From assembly GCA_030765135.1 (NCBI GenBank), contig JAVCDC010000110.1, positions 1 to 36,208 on the forward strand: a stretch of 36,208 bases of DNA, read 5' to 3'. The DNA is from Candidatus Tritonobacter lacicola (GTDB taxonomy: Bacteria; Auribacterota; Tritonobacteria; Tritonobacterales; Tritonobacteraceae). Shown here piece by piece: positions 24,389 to 32,310 of this stretch (the stretch's first letter is position 1; the number at the start of each line of letters is the position of its first letter). The position numbers and the translations under genes are program-made. Under the pieces are notes generated by a model. That model was not told where the DNA came from. It searched no databases and worked only from the letters and a program-made list of their open reading frames with translations.

Positions 24389-26076
24389 AAAGGCCGTCCG
24401 CGCGTCTCTCTCTGACGGCGACCTTCCTCGTCCTGACGGTCGGCTACGCCCTGTTCGTCTATTTCTACCTCATACGGCCCCAGGGCCCCTTCGCGTGGGA
24501 CGAGGCGCACCACTCCTTCTTCAGCTTTGTCATCGCGAAAAGTCTTCTCAATGGAGACTGGAACGGTTTTCTCCGCTGGACAAATGCCCAGCTCTACTGG
24601 CCTTTCCTTCACTCCTGGGGTACCGCTCCCTTCCTTCTTGTATGTGGATTCACCTATGCGTCTGCCCGGTGCGCGAGCCTCTTCTTCGGCACGCTCTCCC
24701 TCCTCCTCCTCTACCGGATAGCCTCGCGCCTCTACCCGGGAAAGGGCCCGGCGACGGGCCTCCTCGCCGGTCTCCTCGCGCTCCTCTGTCCCATGTTCCT
24801 TTACCTGTCCTCCGCGGCCATGATCGAGGACCTGGGTCTCTTTCTCACGCTCGTTCTCGTCCTGCTCCAGTTCAGAACATGGGAGTCGAAAAGAGTCAGC
24901 CTGGACTTCTTCTCGGGCTTCGTCCTGGGGCTCCTCTATTTAAGCAAATACATTTACGCGATATTCTTCGGGACGGCGCTCCTGTTCTTCTGGCTGAGCG
25001 CCCTCCTCTTCCGTGAGGGGATGCCCGATCGGAGAACACTCCCCGGGAAGATCGCCTTCACCGCCCTGGGATTTCTCATACCATTCGGTCTCTGGATGGC
25101 CGTTCCCCCTTCGTTCGCTAAACTCAACGTGGTCCTCTACCGACTGGGGGACACCCCGGCCTTCAACCCCTTCCACCTGGAGCCCCTCGAGAGCCGCCTC
25201 TTTTACCTGCGGGCCCTCCTCTACGCCTATACCTTTTCTCCAGGGATCTTCCTCCTCTACGGGTGCGGGATAGCATACGGGCTCGCGCGGTGGAGGCAGC
25301 CGCGGCCACGTTTTCTTCTCCTTCTCTTCCTCGCGATCTTCGTCTCCATGTCCTGCATACGCAACGGGCAGGAGCGCTTTATCTTCACCGCCGCGCCGGC
25401 CCTCTTTCTCCTGACGGCGGGATTCATCACCTGGCTGTGGAGCGCGATACGCGTCCGGTGGCGCTGGTTCTTCTCTGCCGTCCTCGCCCTCCTCGTCCTC
25501 GGAGATCTTCATAAGATGCCCGCCTACATAAGGGAAATCGGAAGCATGTCGGTTCACGGCTACACGTTCAGTACGAACAGGGGCATTCGCCCCACTACCC
25601 TCTTCGGCCTGGCCTCCTACCCGGGCTTTCTCCGCTATCCCCGGACCTTCTATAACCCCGATGCCCTCGTCGCGCCCGCTCGCGACACGTGCGACCTCGT
25701 CGGCTTCGTCTTCGAGAACACCGACCCCCGCCAGCCCCTCTGCGTGCCTTTCTACCTCGGCACCCTCTCCCCCCACCTCTGGCAGTGGCATGCGATCCAG
25801 GAAAATCGCCTCCTGTTCATCGAATGGCACCCGGCATCCCGCTCCCTCGTCACCCTTACGGTGGAGAAGGACTCACCCTACTACACGCTCGGAAACAAGA
25901 GAATGATAGACGGCAGGAACGCCGACTGGAGCGCCTACGTGGAGGGATTGGAGGCGGGGGGACTGGTGAAGCCCTTACAGGAGAAGCACTTTCCCGATAT
26001 GGGACTTTCCGTGAAGATCTACGAGCGCGCATGCCCGTCAGGCGATGCTGCTTGGCGCTCCCTGCATTTCCCATAG
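24385..26076 (+). CDS. GT39/ArnT-like membrane glycosyltransferase
   Basis: This 563-residue polytopic protein has the dolichyl/undecaprenyl-phosphate-mannose transferase layout. One N-terminal helix is followed by the loop motif FAWDEAHHSFF with D39-E40, the position of the catalytic acid in PMT and ArnT. It continues with further helices, YLSSAAMIEDLGLFLTLVL, and a C-terminal soluble region from about residue 385. It would transfer a sugar from a polyprenyl phosphate to a protein or lipid on the periplasmic face. It ends the plus-strand set. The convergent DUF2723 gene is separated only by a 135-bp palindromic repeat with no clear terminator. Confidence 0.78.
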   Translation: MKRPSARLSLTATFLVLTVGYALFVYFYLIRPQGPFAWDEAHHSFFSFVIAKSLLNGDWNGFLRWTNAQLYWPFLHSWGTAPFLLVCGFTYASARCASLFFGTLSLLLLYRIASRLYPGKGPATGLLAGLLALLCPMFLYLSSAAMIEDLGLFLTLVLVLLQFRTWESKRVSLDFFSGFVLGLLYLSKYIYAIFFGTALLFFWLSALLFREGMPDRRTLPGKIAFTALGFLIPFGLWMAVPPSFAKLNVVLYRLGDTPAFNPFHLEPLESRLFYLRALLYAYTFSPGIFLLYGCGIAYGLARWRQPRPRFLLLLFLAIFVSMSCIRNGQERFIFTAAPALFLLTAGFITWLWSAIRVRWRWFFSAVLALLVLGDLHKMPAYIREIGSMSVHGYTFSTNRGIRPTTLFGLASYPGFLRYPRTFYNPDALVAPARDTCDLVGFVFENTDPRQPLCVPFYLGTLSPHLWQWHAIQENRLLFIEWHPASRSLVTLTVEKDSPYYTLGNKRMIDGRNADWSAYVEGLEAGGLVKPLQEKHFPDMGLSVKIYERACPSGDAAWRSLHFP

Positions 26077-26079
26077 CCG

Positions 26080-26213
26080 GGGACACCTTTCATAACATCC
26101 TTATTCCCAGTCTATTGCAAATAAATTCGCCCTTGAGACGCCGTGGCCGGGAATACACTACGATTTATTTATTTATAATATACTGCCTTGAAATAAGTTA
26201 GGAAAGGTGTCCC
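26080..26213. repeat. MITE-like element with 12-bp terminal inverted repeats
   Basis: GGGACACCTTTC at 26080-26091 is inverted perfectly as GAAAGGTGTCCC at 26202-26213. The 134-bp element has an AT-rich interior and no ORF. It fills the whole gap between two convergent genes and its right end touches the stop codon of the DUF2723 gene at 26214. The mobilising enzyme is not in the window. Confidence 0.7.
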
Positions 26214-28151
26214 TTATTGCTCCTCGATCCTTTGCTTCGTTTCCAGGAGGTCCCGGTAGCGGTTCGGCACGATCCACGTCCCGTTCGAGTGCTCGGAGAG
26301 GAGATTTTCTTCCGGGTATACACGCAATCCCTGGTCTATCCACTTCAGGGCCAGGTCGTGGTTGCCGCGGCTGGACTCGTACTTGGCCCGCTCCTTCAGC
26401 ATGTACATGTAGGCATGGCGTATCGCGTCGGCGTCCTTGTGGGGATAGGTGAGTTCCCGGTAGGAGAGCTCCCTGTAGGGGAGCTCTCCCGGGCGTTTAT
26501 TCGGCCCGTACAGCCGCCAGGCCAGCCCCTCGGGGATGCGCATTAATCCCGGGTGAAAAAGCGGGTTGTGATTCGGGTCGAACTCGGAGGTTATGTAGAT
26601 CGGCCTCCCATCGAAGTTGTGTGAGACGATGCTGGAGAGCATCTGGAAGTATTTCCGGTCGAGGAGCCCGTGGTCCTTCGCCTCCCCGCTCTCTATTTTC
26701 CCCAGGTACAGCAGGTAATTCTCTATAGAGGGCGCTGATTTTTCGTAAATCTCCGGGTGGCTGTACTGTAACTGTTTCGCGAACCAGCCCTTCCGGAGGC
26801 CGTGGTTGGGGAGGACGATAACGTCGGTACGGAAACCCTCGACGTTCTGGTAGTAGTAGATGGGGTGGATGAGTATCTGGCAGTCGAGGGCGAAGAGTAT
26901 GGCGTTTGGCTCTATGGTGCTGAAGAGGTTGCGGACGTAATCCTCGACGAAGTAGTTGTGCTTCTTGTCCACCGCGCGGTAGTTGATGAAAAGGGCGGGG
27001 AGGGTCAGCAACGGCACGAGGACCAGTACATGCAGTAACGCGCGGCGTTTTCTCATAATGAAATCAAAAAAGCGGCACAGCCCCAACGAAGCATAAACAG
27101 CCAGGCAGATGTAGCCGGGGTTGTAGTAAAAGATGTTATCGCCCACGTTGTAAGTGGCGGCGTACAGGATTGTCGGTATGAAAGCGGCCAGGACGAAGTA
27201 GAAGTATTTCTTCGAACGCCGGTAGAGCGAAAAGATGCCCCAGAGCATGAAGGGAACGGGAACGTATCCGATCCTGCGGGGGACCCTGGCGAAGAAAGCG
27301 GCCAAGGTCTCTCCCTCGCTCTGATGGGTGAAAAGTCGGTGCCGGAAATCGGTGACCGTGAGATTGTCCCACAGTGCTTTTATGCTTGTCGGCTCCCCCC
27401 ACATTACAGCCGGCCTGGCCGCCGCCCGGATCGGAAGATACATGTAAAAGGAGAAGCCGATTAGAAGAGGGAGCATGACCAGTATGATTTTTCCGATGGG
27501 CGTTTTCTGCTTGATGTATTTGCACAGAAAAAGAAGGGCGAACGCCGGAAGCAGCGCACCCGTTGTAAGGTGGTTGGCGAAGCTCAATCCCAGTACCAGG
27601 AAGAATAGGAGGCCGGACAGGCTCTCCTTCTTGCCGCCTTTATCGGCGGCGTACCGCACCGCCAGGAGGAAGAGAAGAACGGTGAAGCAAGCATGAAGGG
27701 AGTACACCTCGAGCGTGGTCCCCGTCTCCCAGAAGACGGCTGACCAGGCCAGGATGAGGCCGCCGGTCCCGGCCGCGAGCCATGCGAATTTTTCGCCCGA
27801 TCCATTTATATCCTCCGGAACTTCCGCCTCCCGATGCGAAATACCTTCCCGCGACAATATCCCGAGGAAAGTCTTTATGAAGAGAACGAACAGGCCTGCT
27901 GCAAGGGCGGCGAAGAAGGCGCTCATGATGTTCAGCCTGCCGATAACGGAGGGCGTGATGGGGAGCCGTGAGACAATGTGGCCGAGCAGTGTGAAGAGGG
28001 GGTAGCCTGTGGGGTGCGCTATTCCCAGCGTGTGCGCCACTGCCGCGAGCTCGCCGCTGTCGATGAAGTCGACCGTGGGCGTTAGCGTGAAGAGGTACGT
28101 CCCGAAGGCGATGAGAAACACGAACACAGGTATTGCTTTATACCGTTTCAT
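26214..28151 (-). CDS. DUF2723 / TMEM260-like membrane protein
   Basis: The 645-residue protein has about 11-12 hydrophobic segments in the first 400 residues and a soluble C-terminal region. The DUF2723 signature is clear at the N-terminus: TLTPTVDFIDSGELAAVAH (D28, D31, E34) and GIAHPTGYPLFTLLGHIVSRLP. The family includes eukaryotic TMEM260, reported as a protein O-mannosyltransferase, so a GT-C protein glycosyltransferase role is likely. The C-terminus contains a helical TPR-like segment (AYMYMLKERAKYESSRGNHD). I took ATG at 28149-28151 because the first helix follows directly, although no close ribosome-binding site is visible; an upstream in-frame start at 28232 adds 27 residues read from spacer sequence. 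An internal YREL repeat (near 26445-26490) is a small oddity. Confidence 0.85.
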   Translation of the reverse strand: MKRYKAIPVFVFLIAFGTYLFTLTPTVDFIDSGELAAVAHTLGIAHPTGYPLFTLLGHIVSRLPITPSVIGRLNIMSAFFAALAAGLFVLFIKTFLGILSREGISHREAEVPEDINGSGEKFAWLAAGTGGLILAWSAVFWETGTTLEVYSLHACFTVLLFLLAVRYAADKGGKKESLSGLLFFLVLGLSFANHLTTGALLPAFALLFLCKYIKQKTPIGKIILVMLPLLIGFSFYMYLPIRAAARPAVMWGEPTSIKALWDNLTVTDFRHRLFTHQSEGETLAAFFARVPRRIGYVPVPFMLWGIFSLYRRSKKYFYFVLAAFIPTILYAATYNVGDNIFYYNPGYICLAVYASLGLCRFFDFIMRKRRALLHVLVLVPLLTLPALFINYRAVDKKHNYFVEDYVRNLFSTIEPNAILFALDCQILIHPIYYYQNVEGFRTDVIVLPNHGLRKGWFAKQLQYSHPEIYEKSAPSIENYLLYLGKIESGEAKDHGLLDRKYFQMLSSIVSHNFDGRPIYITSEFDPNHNPLFHPGLMRIPEGLAWRLYGPNKRPGELPYRELSYRELTYPHKDADAIRHAYMYMLKERAKYESSRGNHDLALKWIDQGLRVYPEENLLSEHSNGTWIVPNRYRDLLETKQRIEEQ

Positions 28152-28234
28152 ATGAGTTATATGAGTTGGCTCTCTTCCATAATTGTGTGTGTATGTATGG
28201 AACCAATTAACCCCAGCAGATAAGAAAGACAACT

Positions 28235-28597
28235 GCCACTAAGGCACGAAGGTTAAATACAGTTTCTAGGAGTGTGTCCGAGTAATAGCAATTTGAGCTG
28301 TCATCGCAGTCATTGCGAGGAGCCCTTCGGCTTCGCTCAGGATAAACTCCGCGACGAAGCAATCTCAGCTCCTTGCAGTAGAACACGTTCTGTTTAAGGC
28401 AGAGATTGCTTCGCCCCTCCGGGGCTCGCAATGACACGTTTAGGGATTTCTCGGACACACTCCTAGTTTCTTGTTTCTCGTACATAGCATTACTTATCAA
28501 GCAACTGGCAACTAGTAACTATAAACCGCTTTTTTGTGCCTCTTTGTAGCCATTGTCCCTTTTGTAATTTTCGTGCCTTTTGAGCCTCTTTGTGGCC
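28235..28597. repeat. Family A repeat copy 3, interrupted by a nested element
   Basis: The left arm GCCACTAAGGCACGAAGG at 28235-28252 matches copies 1 and 2. Inverted right-arm sequence appears twice: 28531-28551 (TTTTTGTGCCTCTTTGTAGC) and 28570-28597 (TTCGTGCCTTTTGAGCCTCT onward). The two right arms lie in a 46-bp direct duplication that includes GCCATTGTCCCTTT. The interior is interrupted at 28266-28466 by an unrelated element. The right arms run into the 3' end of the neighbouring coding sequence. Confidence 0.62.
28266..28466. mobile_element. 201-bp MITE-like element with perfect 17-bp inverted ends
   Basis: CTAGGAGTGTGTCCGAG at 28266-28282 is inverted exactly as CTCGGACACACTCCTAG at 28450-28466. 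Because CTAG is palindromic, it could also be a 4-bp target duplication flanking 13-bp ends. Inside, GTCATTGCGAG (28309-28319) pairs with CTCGCAATGAC (28425-28435) and GAAGCAATCTC (28356-28366) with GAGATTGCTTC (28402-28412), giving nested inverted repeats. There is no transposase ORF. A CTAG-type (YTAR) duplication is known for IS701-family elements, but that link is only a suggestion. Confidence 0.75.
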
Positions 28598-30236
28598 ATT
28601 GTCCCTTTCGTTTTTCATATTCGGGCTCTGGGGCTCTCAGGAGGGTGAGGTTGTGACGGGCCCGCGCGTAATGCGGGTCCAGCATCAGAACTCTCTCGAA
28701 AGCGGCGATTGCCTCGCTTCTGTTGCCGACGCGTTTCCACGCGAGGCCCAGGTTGAAGAACGAGTCCGCGTCACGCGGGTCGAGCTCCGTCGCCTTCCTG
28801 AAATATCTTATCCCTTCCTCCTCCTTCCCCTGGTTGAGGCAAATGATTCCCAGTTGGGTGTAGGTGTCGGGATAGGCGGGGTTCACCTCTATGGCCTTCC
28901 GGCAGGCATCGAAGGCTTCGTCGAACTTCCCTTCAGTCGTCAAGCCGGCGGCTGCGTTGTTATAGCTTCTGAGCATAAAAAGCTCGATTATACGGGACTG
29001 AGGGTACCTGGCGTAAGCCTGGCGCGTCAAACCCACCGCATCGTCCCAGAGAGCCGTATAGGTGACCGTCTTCCAGACGAGAAATACGATCCAGGCGAGG
29101 CCAAGCACAGCGACCGGACACCGGAAGCGCGGCGACCGCAGGCTGCCTGTGATGAGCCATGCTATTCCGAGAAGGAGCGGCAGGCTCGCGAGCTGCACGT
29201 ACCGGTCCGCCAGGACGGTGGCGCCCGAGCGGACCAGCCCTCCGGCCGGCAGGAGCATGACGATGGAGATAAGAACCCCCGTGAAAAACGCGGGATGCTC
29301 TTTTTTCATCTTCGCCGCCACCACAACCAGGCCGGTTATCACTACCCAGGAAAAGATTATAAAGCCGGGATCGCCGGTAGATTCCATGGGGTAAATTGGG
29401 GCCAGATGCAGGGGGAAGACGGTTTTGTACAGGTAAAACACGAGGGCCGCTGGAAATTCCAGCCCGTTTAGCATAAGCGAGGACAGGTCCATGGGATGTA
29501 AGGTCTGGACGTTGTGACGGATCTGCCCCGTTACGACCGCAGTCAACAGCGCGATGAGCACAAAAGGCGCCTTTTCAACCAGGAGCTTTGTTGCGGGCAC
29601 CTCTTTAAACCGGTTAAGCGGATAATAATCCAGCAAAATCAGGCCCAACGGCAGCGATACCGCCATGGCCTGCGACAGGCTTGCGCAAAGCGCGAAGAGA
29701 ACCGCCAGTACGTACCACCCGATCGATTCCGACCGGAGCCACTTGGTATATATCAGTACGCATAGAAGGTAAAAGAACGCGCCCAGCTGGTAGTCCCTCG
29801 TGGTGACCCAGGCCACCACCTGCACCTTCAGGGGGTGAATGCCGAAAAGAAGGGCGGTCAGGCCGGCCACGAAAATCCGCCGCTTGAACGGGTATCGGGC
29901 TTGATCCATGAGGCGCTCCACCAGGACGAAAACGAGGGCGGTACTGAACAAGAAGATCAGATAGCTTGTCAGATGGTGGCCGAGCGCGTTGTTCCCCCAT
30001 AGCGTGTAGTCCAGGGAATTGCTCAATGAGCGGAACGGCGTGTATTCCGCCTCGACTACCCTGGTGAAGGCCCTGCCGGCGAGCTCGAGCGAGATGGATG
30101 ATTGAAATGGGTTCCGGTAAACATGGATCAGGTCCCAGAAGGAGTTGAACCCCAGGAAGAGGCACCCCGAGTGGACGAGGGCGGTGGTAGCGATCACGGC
30201 GAAGAGCACCAGGTACCTGATTTTCCTTTCACTCAT
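28512..30236 (-). CDS. TMTC-like membrane protein with C-terminal TPRs; degenerate acidic motif and repeat-derived tail
   Basis: The 574-residue protein has about ten hydrophobic segments and then TPR units from about 430 (EGKFDEAFDACRKAIEVNP, DTYTQLGIICLNQGKEEEG, DSFFNLGLAWKRVGNRSEA). Signature segments of the TMTC/GT105 type are present: LGHHLTSYLIF, FGIHPLKVQVVAWVTTRDYQ and LADRYVQLASLPLLLG. In the first external loop it has WDLIHV (W34, D35, L36), where its three paralogues have WDD, so one of the two acidic residues is missing. The last 30 or so residues (from about KRKGQWPQRG) are encoded by the family A repeat at 28531-28610 and look like a recent extension. AGAGGAA about 7 nt before ATG 30236 supports the start. 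Confidence 0.8.
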   Translation of the reverse strand: MSERKIRYLVLFAVIATTALVHSGCLFLGFNSFWDLIHVYRNPFQSSISLELAGRAFTRVVEAEYTPFRSLSNSLDYTLWGNNALGHHLTSYLIFLFSTALVFVLVERLMDQARYPFKRRIFVAGLTALLFGIHPLKVQVVAWVTTRDYQLGAFFYLLCVLIYTKWLRSESIGWYVLAVLFALCASLSQAMAVSLPLGLILLDYYPLNRFKEVPATKLLVEKAPFVLIALLTAVVTGQIRHNVQTLHPMDLSSLMLNGLEFPAALVFYLYKTVFPLHLAPIYPMESTGDPGFIIFSWVVITGLVVVAAKMKKEHPAFFTGVLISIVMLLPAGGLVRSGATVLADRYVQLASLPLLLGIAWLITGSLRSPRFRCPVAVLGLAWIVFLVWKTVTYTALWDDAVGLTRQAYARYPQSRIIELFMLRSYNNAAAGLTTEGKFDEAFDACRKAIEVNPAYPDTYTQLGIICLNQGKEEEGIRYFRKATELDPRDADSFFNLGLAWKRVGNRSEAIAAFERVLMLDPHYARARHNLTLLRAPEPEYEKRKGQWPQRGSKGTKITKGTMATKRHKKAVYSY

Positions 30237-30500
30237 TGCCGTTCCTCTGCCACGAAATTTTTTCCAGCTAAATGGGTTATGTGAGTTTGATGTGTTGCGG
30301 GCTCAGAAATAAAATATCATCAACGAATTATTATTAGGACGCAGATCTATTGGATTATATCGATTATCATGATTCAGAGTTACCATCTGCCTGTATCTCT
30401 ATAATCTGCGTTCTTCCTTTGTGTCTGAATTATGTGCATTCCTTTCTGAGATTCTTGGAGATTTCTCACCTGTACGCCTTATTGTACCAAGACGGCGGAT
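30237..30500. repeat. Intergenic region with an ACGCAGAT inverted repeat
   Basis: This 264-bp AT-rich gap between two TMTC-like genes has no credible ORF. ACGCAGAT at 30339-30346 is inverted as ATCTGCGT at 30404-30411, with ATTGGATTATATCGATTATC between them, forming a small palindromic spacer repeat. I see no convincing promoter or terminator for the genes on either side. Confidence 0.45.
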
Positions 30501-32297
30501 TCATTGTGCCTCGTCACCTGCGGCGCAGGCTCCCTGATCGACGGGAAAGCCCAGCTCCAGCGCCCGGCGGCTGTGGCGGTCAGCCTCATCGTGACGGTCT
30601 GCGTCGCTGTACAGCAGGGCGAGCTGGCGGTGGGCCGGCCCGTAGTCGGGGTTCAGCTGTAACACCCTATCGAAGGCCGACGCGGCCTCTCCGTCCCTCC
30701 CCGTCATCCGGCAGGCGAGGCCCAGGTTGAAAAAGGCGTCGGCATCGAGCGGGTTGAGCTCGGCCGCCTTACTGAAGTGTTCTAGCGCTTCATCCGACTT
30801 CCCCGTATTGACGTAGAGGACTCCAAGATTGCAGTACGCGTTTGCGTAACTGGGATTGAGCTCGGTTGCTTTTACAAAGAGGTTTTGCGCCTCGTCGTTT
30901 CGGCCCATGGTGTAATAAACGTGGCCCAGGTTGTTGTATGCTTCAGGGTAACGGGGATCGATCTCGATAGCTTTTTTGAAGCGGGCCATTCCCTCGTCTA
31001 TCCTTCCCGACTCGAAATATTTTATGCCCAGGTTGTTGTGAATGCGCGCGCTTCCGGGGGAGTATTTCAACGTCCTCTCGAAAAACGTGAGGGGATCCTT
31101 GAAGTAGCTGTTCTGCCTTATGGTCGATGCGCCGTAGAAGACGGCCAGGCCCGCCATGCATATTACGGAGACCGTTCTCAGCCCCCGCGCGCGATAAAGG
31201 GAGCAGAGGCCGTATGACAGAAGTAGGAAGAGCCCTATCGAGGGGACGTACAGCCAGTGCTCGGCCATGTACGCCGCAATGGGGTAAATGCCGGAGACCG
31301 GCAAGAGCGAGATGAAAAACCATAAAATTGAAAAAATGACCAGCGTGCCTCCCCCTGTGCCGGTTGTCTCTCCGCGTGGTGCAGCACGCCGCTTGACGGC
31401 GAGCAGGAGACACGTGACGAAGGCGAATGTCACGATCACGATGCCCGCGATTGCCCTTCCGTCGTGGAAACGGAACAGCTGTGGTCCGTACTCCTGGTGC
31501 AGGTCGAACGGCAACAGAATGAGGCGGCAGTACCCGGCTATGGCTGCGAAGAAGCCCGGCGTCCTTTGCGAAAGGGTGGTGGGGGCTGCGGCCGGGTCCA
31601 TAAAATACAACCTGAGTAGAATGTAGGCGCCCGCTATGGCCGCTATTGGAAGAAACGGCTTGATCCGGAGCTTTCTCTTAAAGGTTAAATGGTAGAGAAG
31701 GAGCAGTGCCGGGAGGACGATGCAGTTTTCCCGTGATAGAACGGCGCATATATAAGTCGCGATAATCAGGATGTACGTGGTCGCGCCCCCGCGATCGAGA
31801 TACTTTATATAGAGGATGAAGCAGGCAAGCATGAAGAAGGCGCAGAGGGAATCGGGCCGGCCGGATATGTAGGCCACGGTCTCGGTGGTAATGGGATGGA
31901 TAACGTACAGGAGCCCTGTGAGAAAGGAGAGAAGCCTGTCCCGGAAGAGGAGCTCGACCAGGAAGTAAACGCTTAAAGCCGTAAGGACGTGATACAGGAT
32001 ATTCGCGAGGTGGTAGCCCCTTGCGTCCAGCCCCCAGAGGGTGTGATCGATAAGGTAGGTGAAAATAGTCAGGGGGCGGTAGTAGTGGTATCTTTCCCCC
32101 GATCCCGCCGCCACGTCACGGGTGAAGATCTCCGGCAGGTGGGACCAGCTTCTCAGGTAAACGTTGTTCTTGATGAAGTGGATGTCGTCCCAGAGAAACT
32201 CGCCGCCAAGGGAGTTAAGGTAGACGGCGAACCCGGCGATGATGATGAGAACCAGTGCCGTAACGGCAGCCGGCTTATCGCGTCCCGGTATATTCAT
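30501..32297 (-). CDS. TMTC-like membrane protein with five C-terminal TPRs
   Basis: A 598-residue protein. The GT-C-like membrane half (about 1-400) starts with a helix and the loop FLWDDIHFIKNN (D37, D38), then YRPLTIFTYLIDHTLWG, GYHLANILYHVLTALSVYFL, YVIHPITTETVAYISGRPD and AEHWLYVPSIG, all typical of TMTC-type proteins. At least five TPR units follow from about residue 425, for example HNNLGIKYFESGRIDEG and AYNNLGHVYYTMGRNDEA. TPRs in this family are thought to present or select the acceptor protein. It starts 13 nt after the previous gene in the minus-strand run, so the three TMTC-like genes from 35951 to 30501 form a likely operon. Confidence 0.85.
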   Translation of the reverse strand: MNIPGRDKPAAVTALVLIIIAGFAVYLNSLGGEFLWDDIHFIKNNVYLRSWSHLPEIFTRDVAAGSGERYHYYRPLTIFTYLIDHTLWGLDARGYHLANILYHVLTALSVYFLVELLFRDRLLSFLTGLLYVIHPITTETVAYISGRPDSLCAFFMLACFILYIKYLDRGGATTYILIIATYICAVLSRENCIVLPALLLLYHLTFKRKLRIKPFLPIAAIAGAYILLRLYFMDPAAAPTTLSQRTPGFFAAIAGYCRLILLPFDLHQEYGPQLFRFHDGRAIAGIVIVTFAFVTCLLLAVKRRAAPRGETTGTGGGTLVIFSILWFFISLLPVSGIYPIAAYMAEHWLYVPSIGLFLLLSYGLCSLYRARGLRTVSVICMAGLAVFYGASTIRQNSYFKDPLTFFERTLKYSPGSARIHNNLGIKYFESGRIDEGMARFKKAIEIDPRYPEAYNNLGHVYYTMGRNDEAQNLFVKATELNPSYANAYCNLGVLYVNTGKSDEALEHFSKAAELNPLDADAFFNLGLACRMTGRDGEAASAFDRVLQLNPDYGPAHRQLALLYSDADRHDEADRHSRRALELGFPVDQGACAAGDEAQ

Positions 32298-32310
32298 GAA
32301 TTACAGGATG

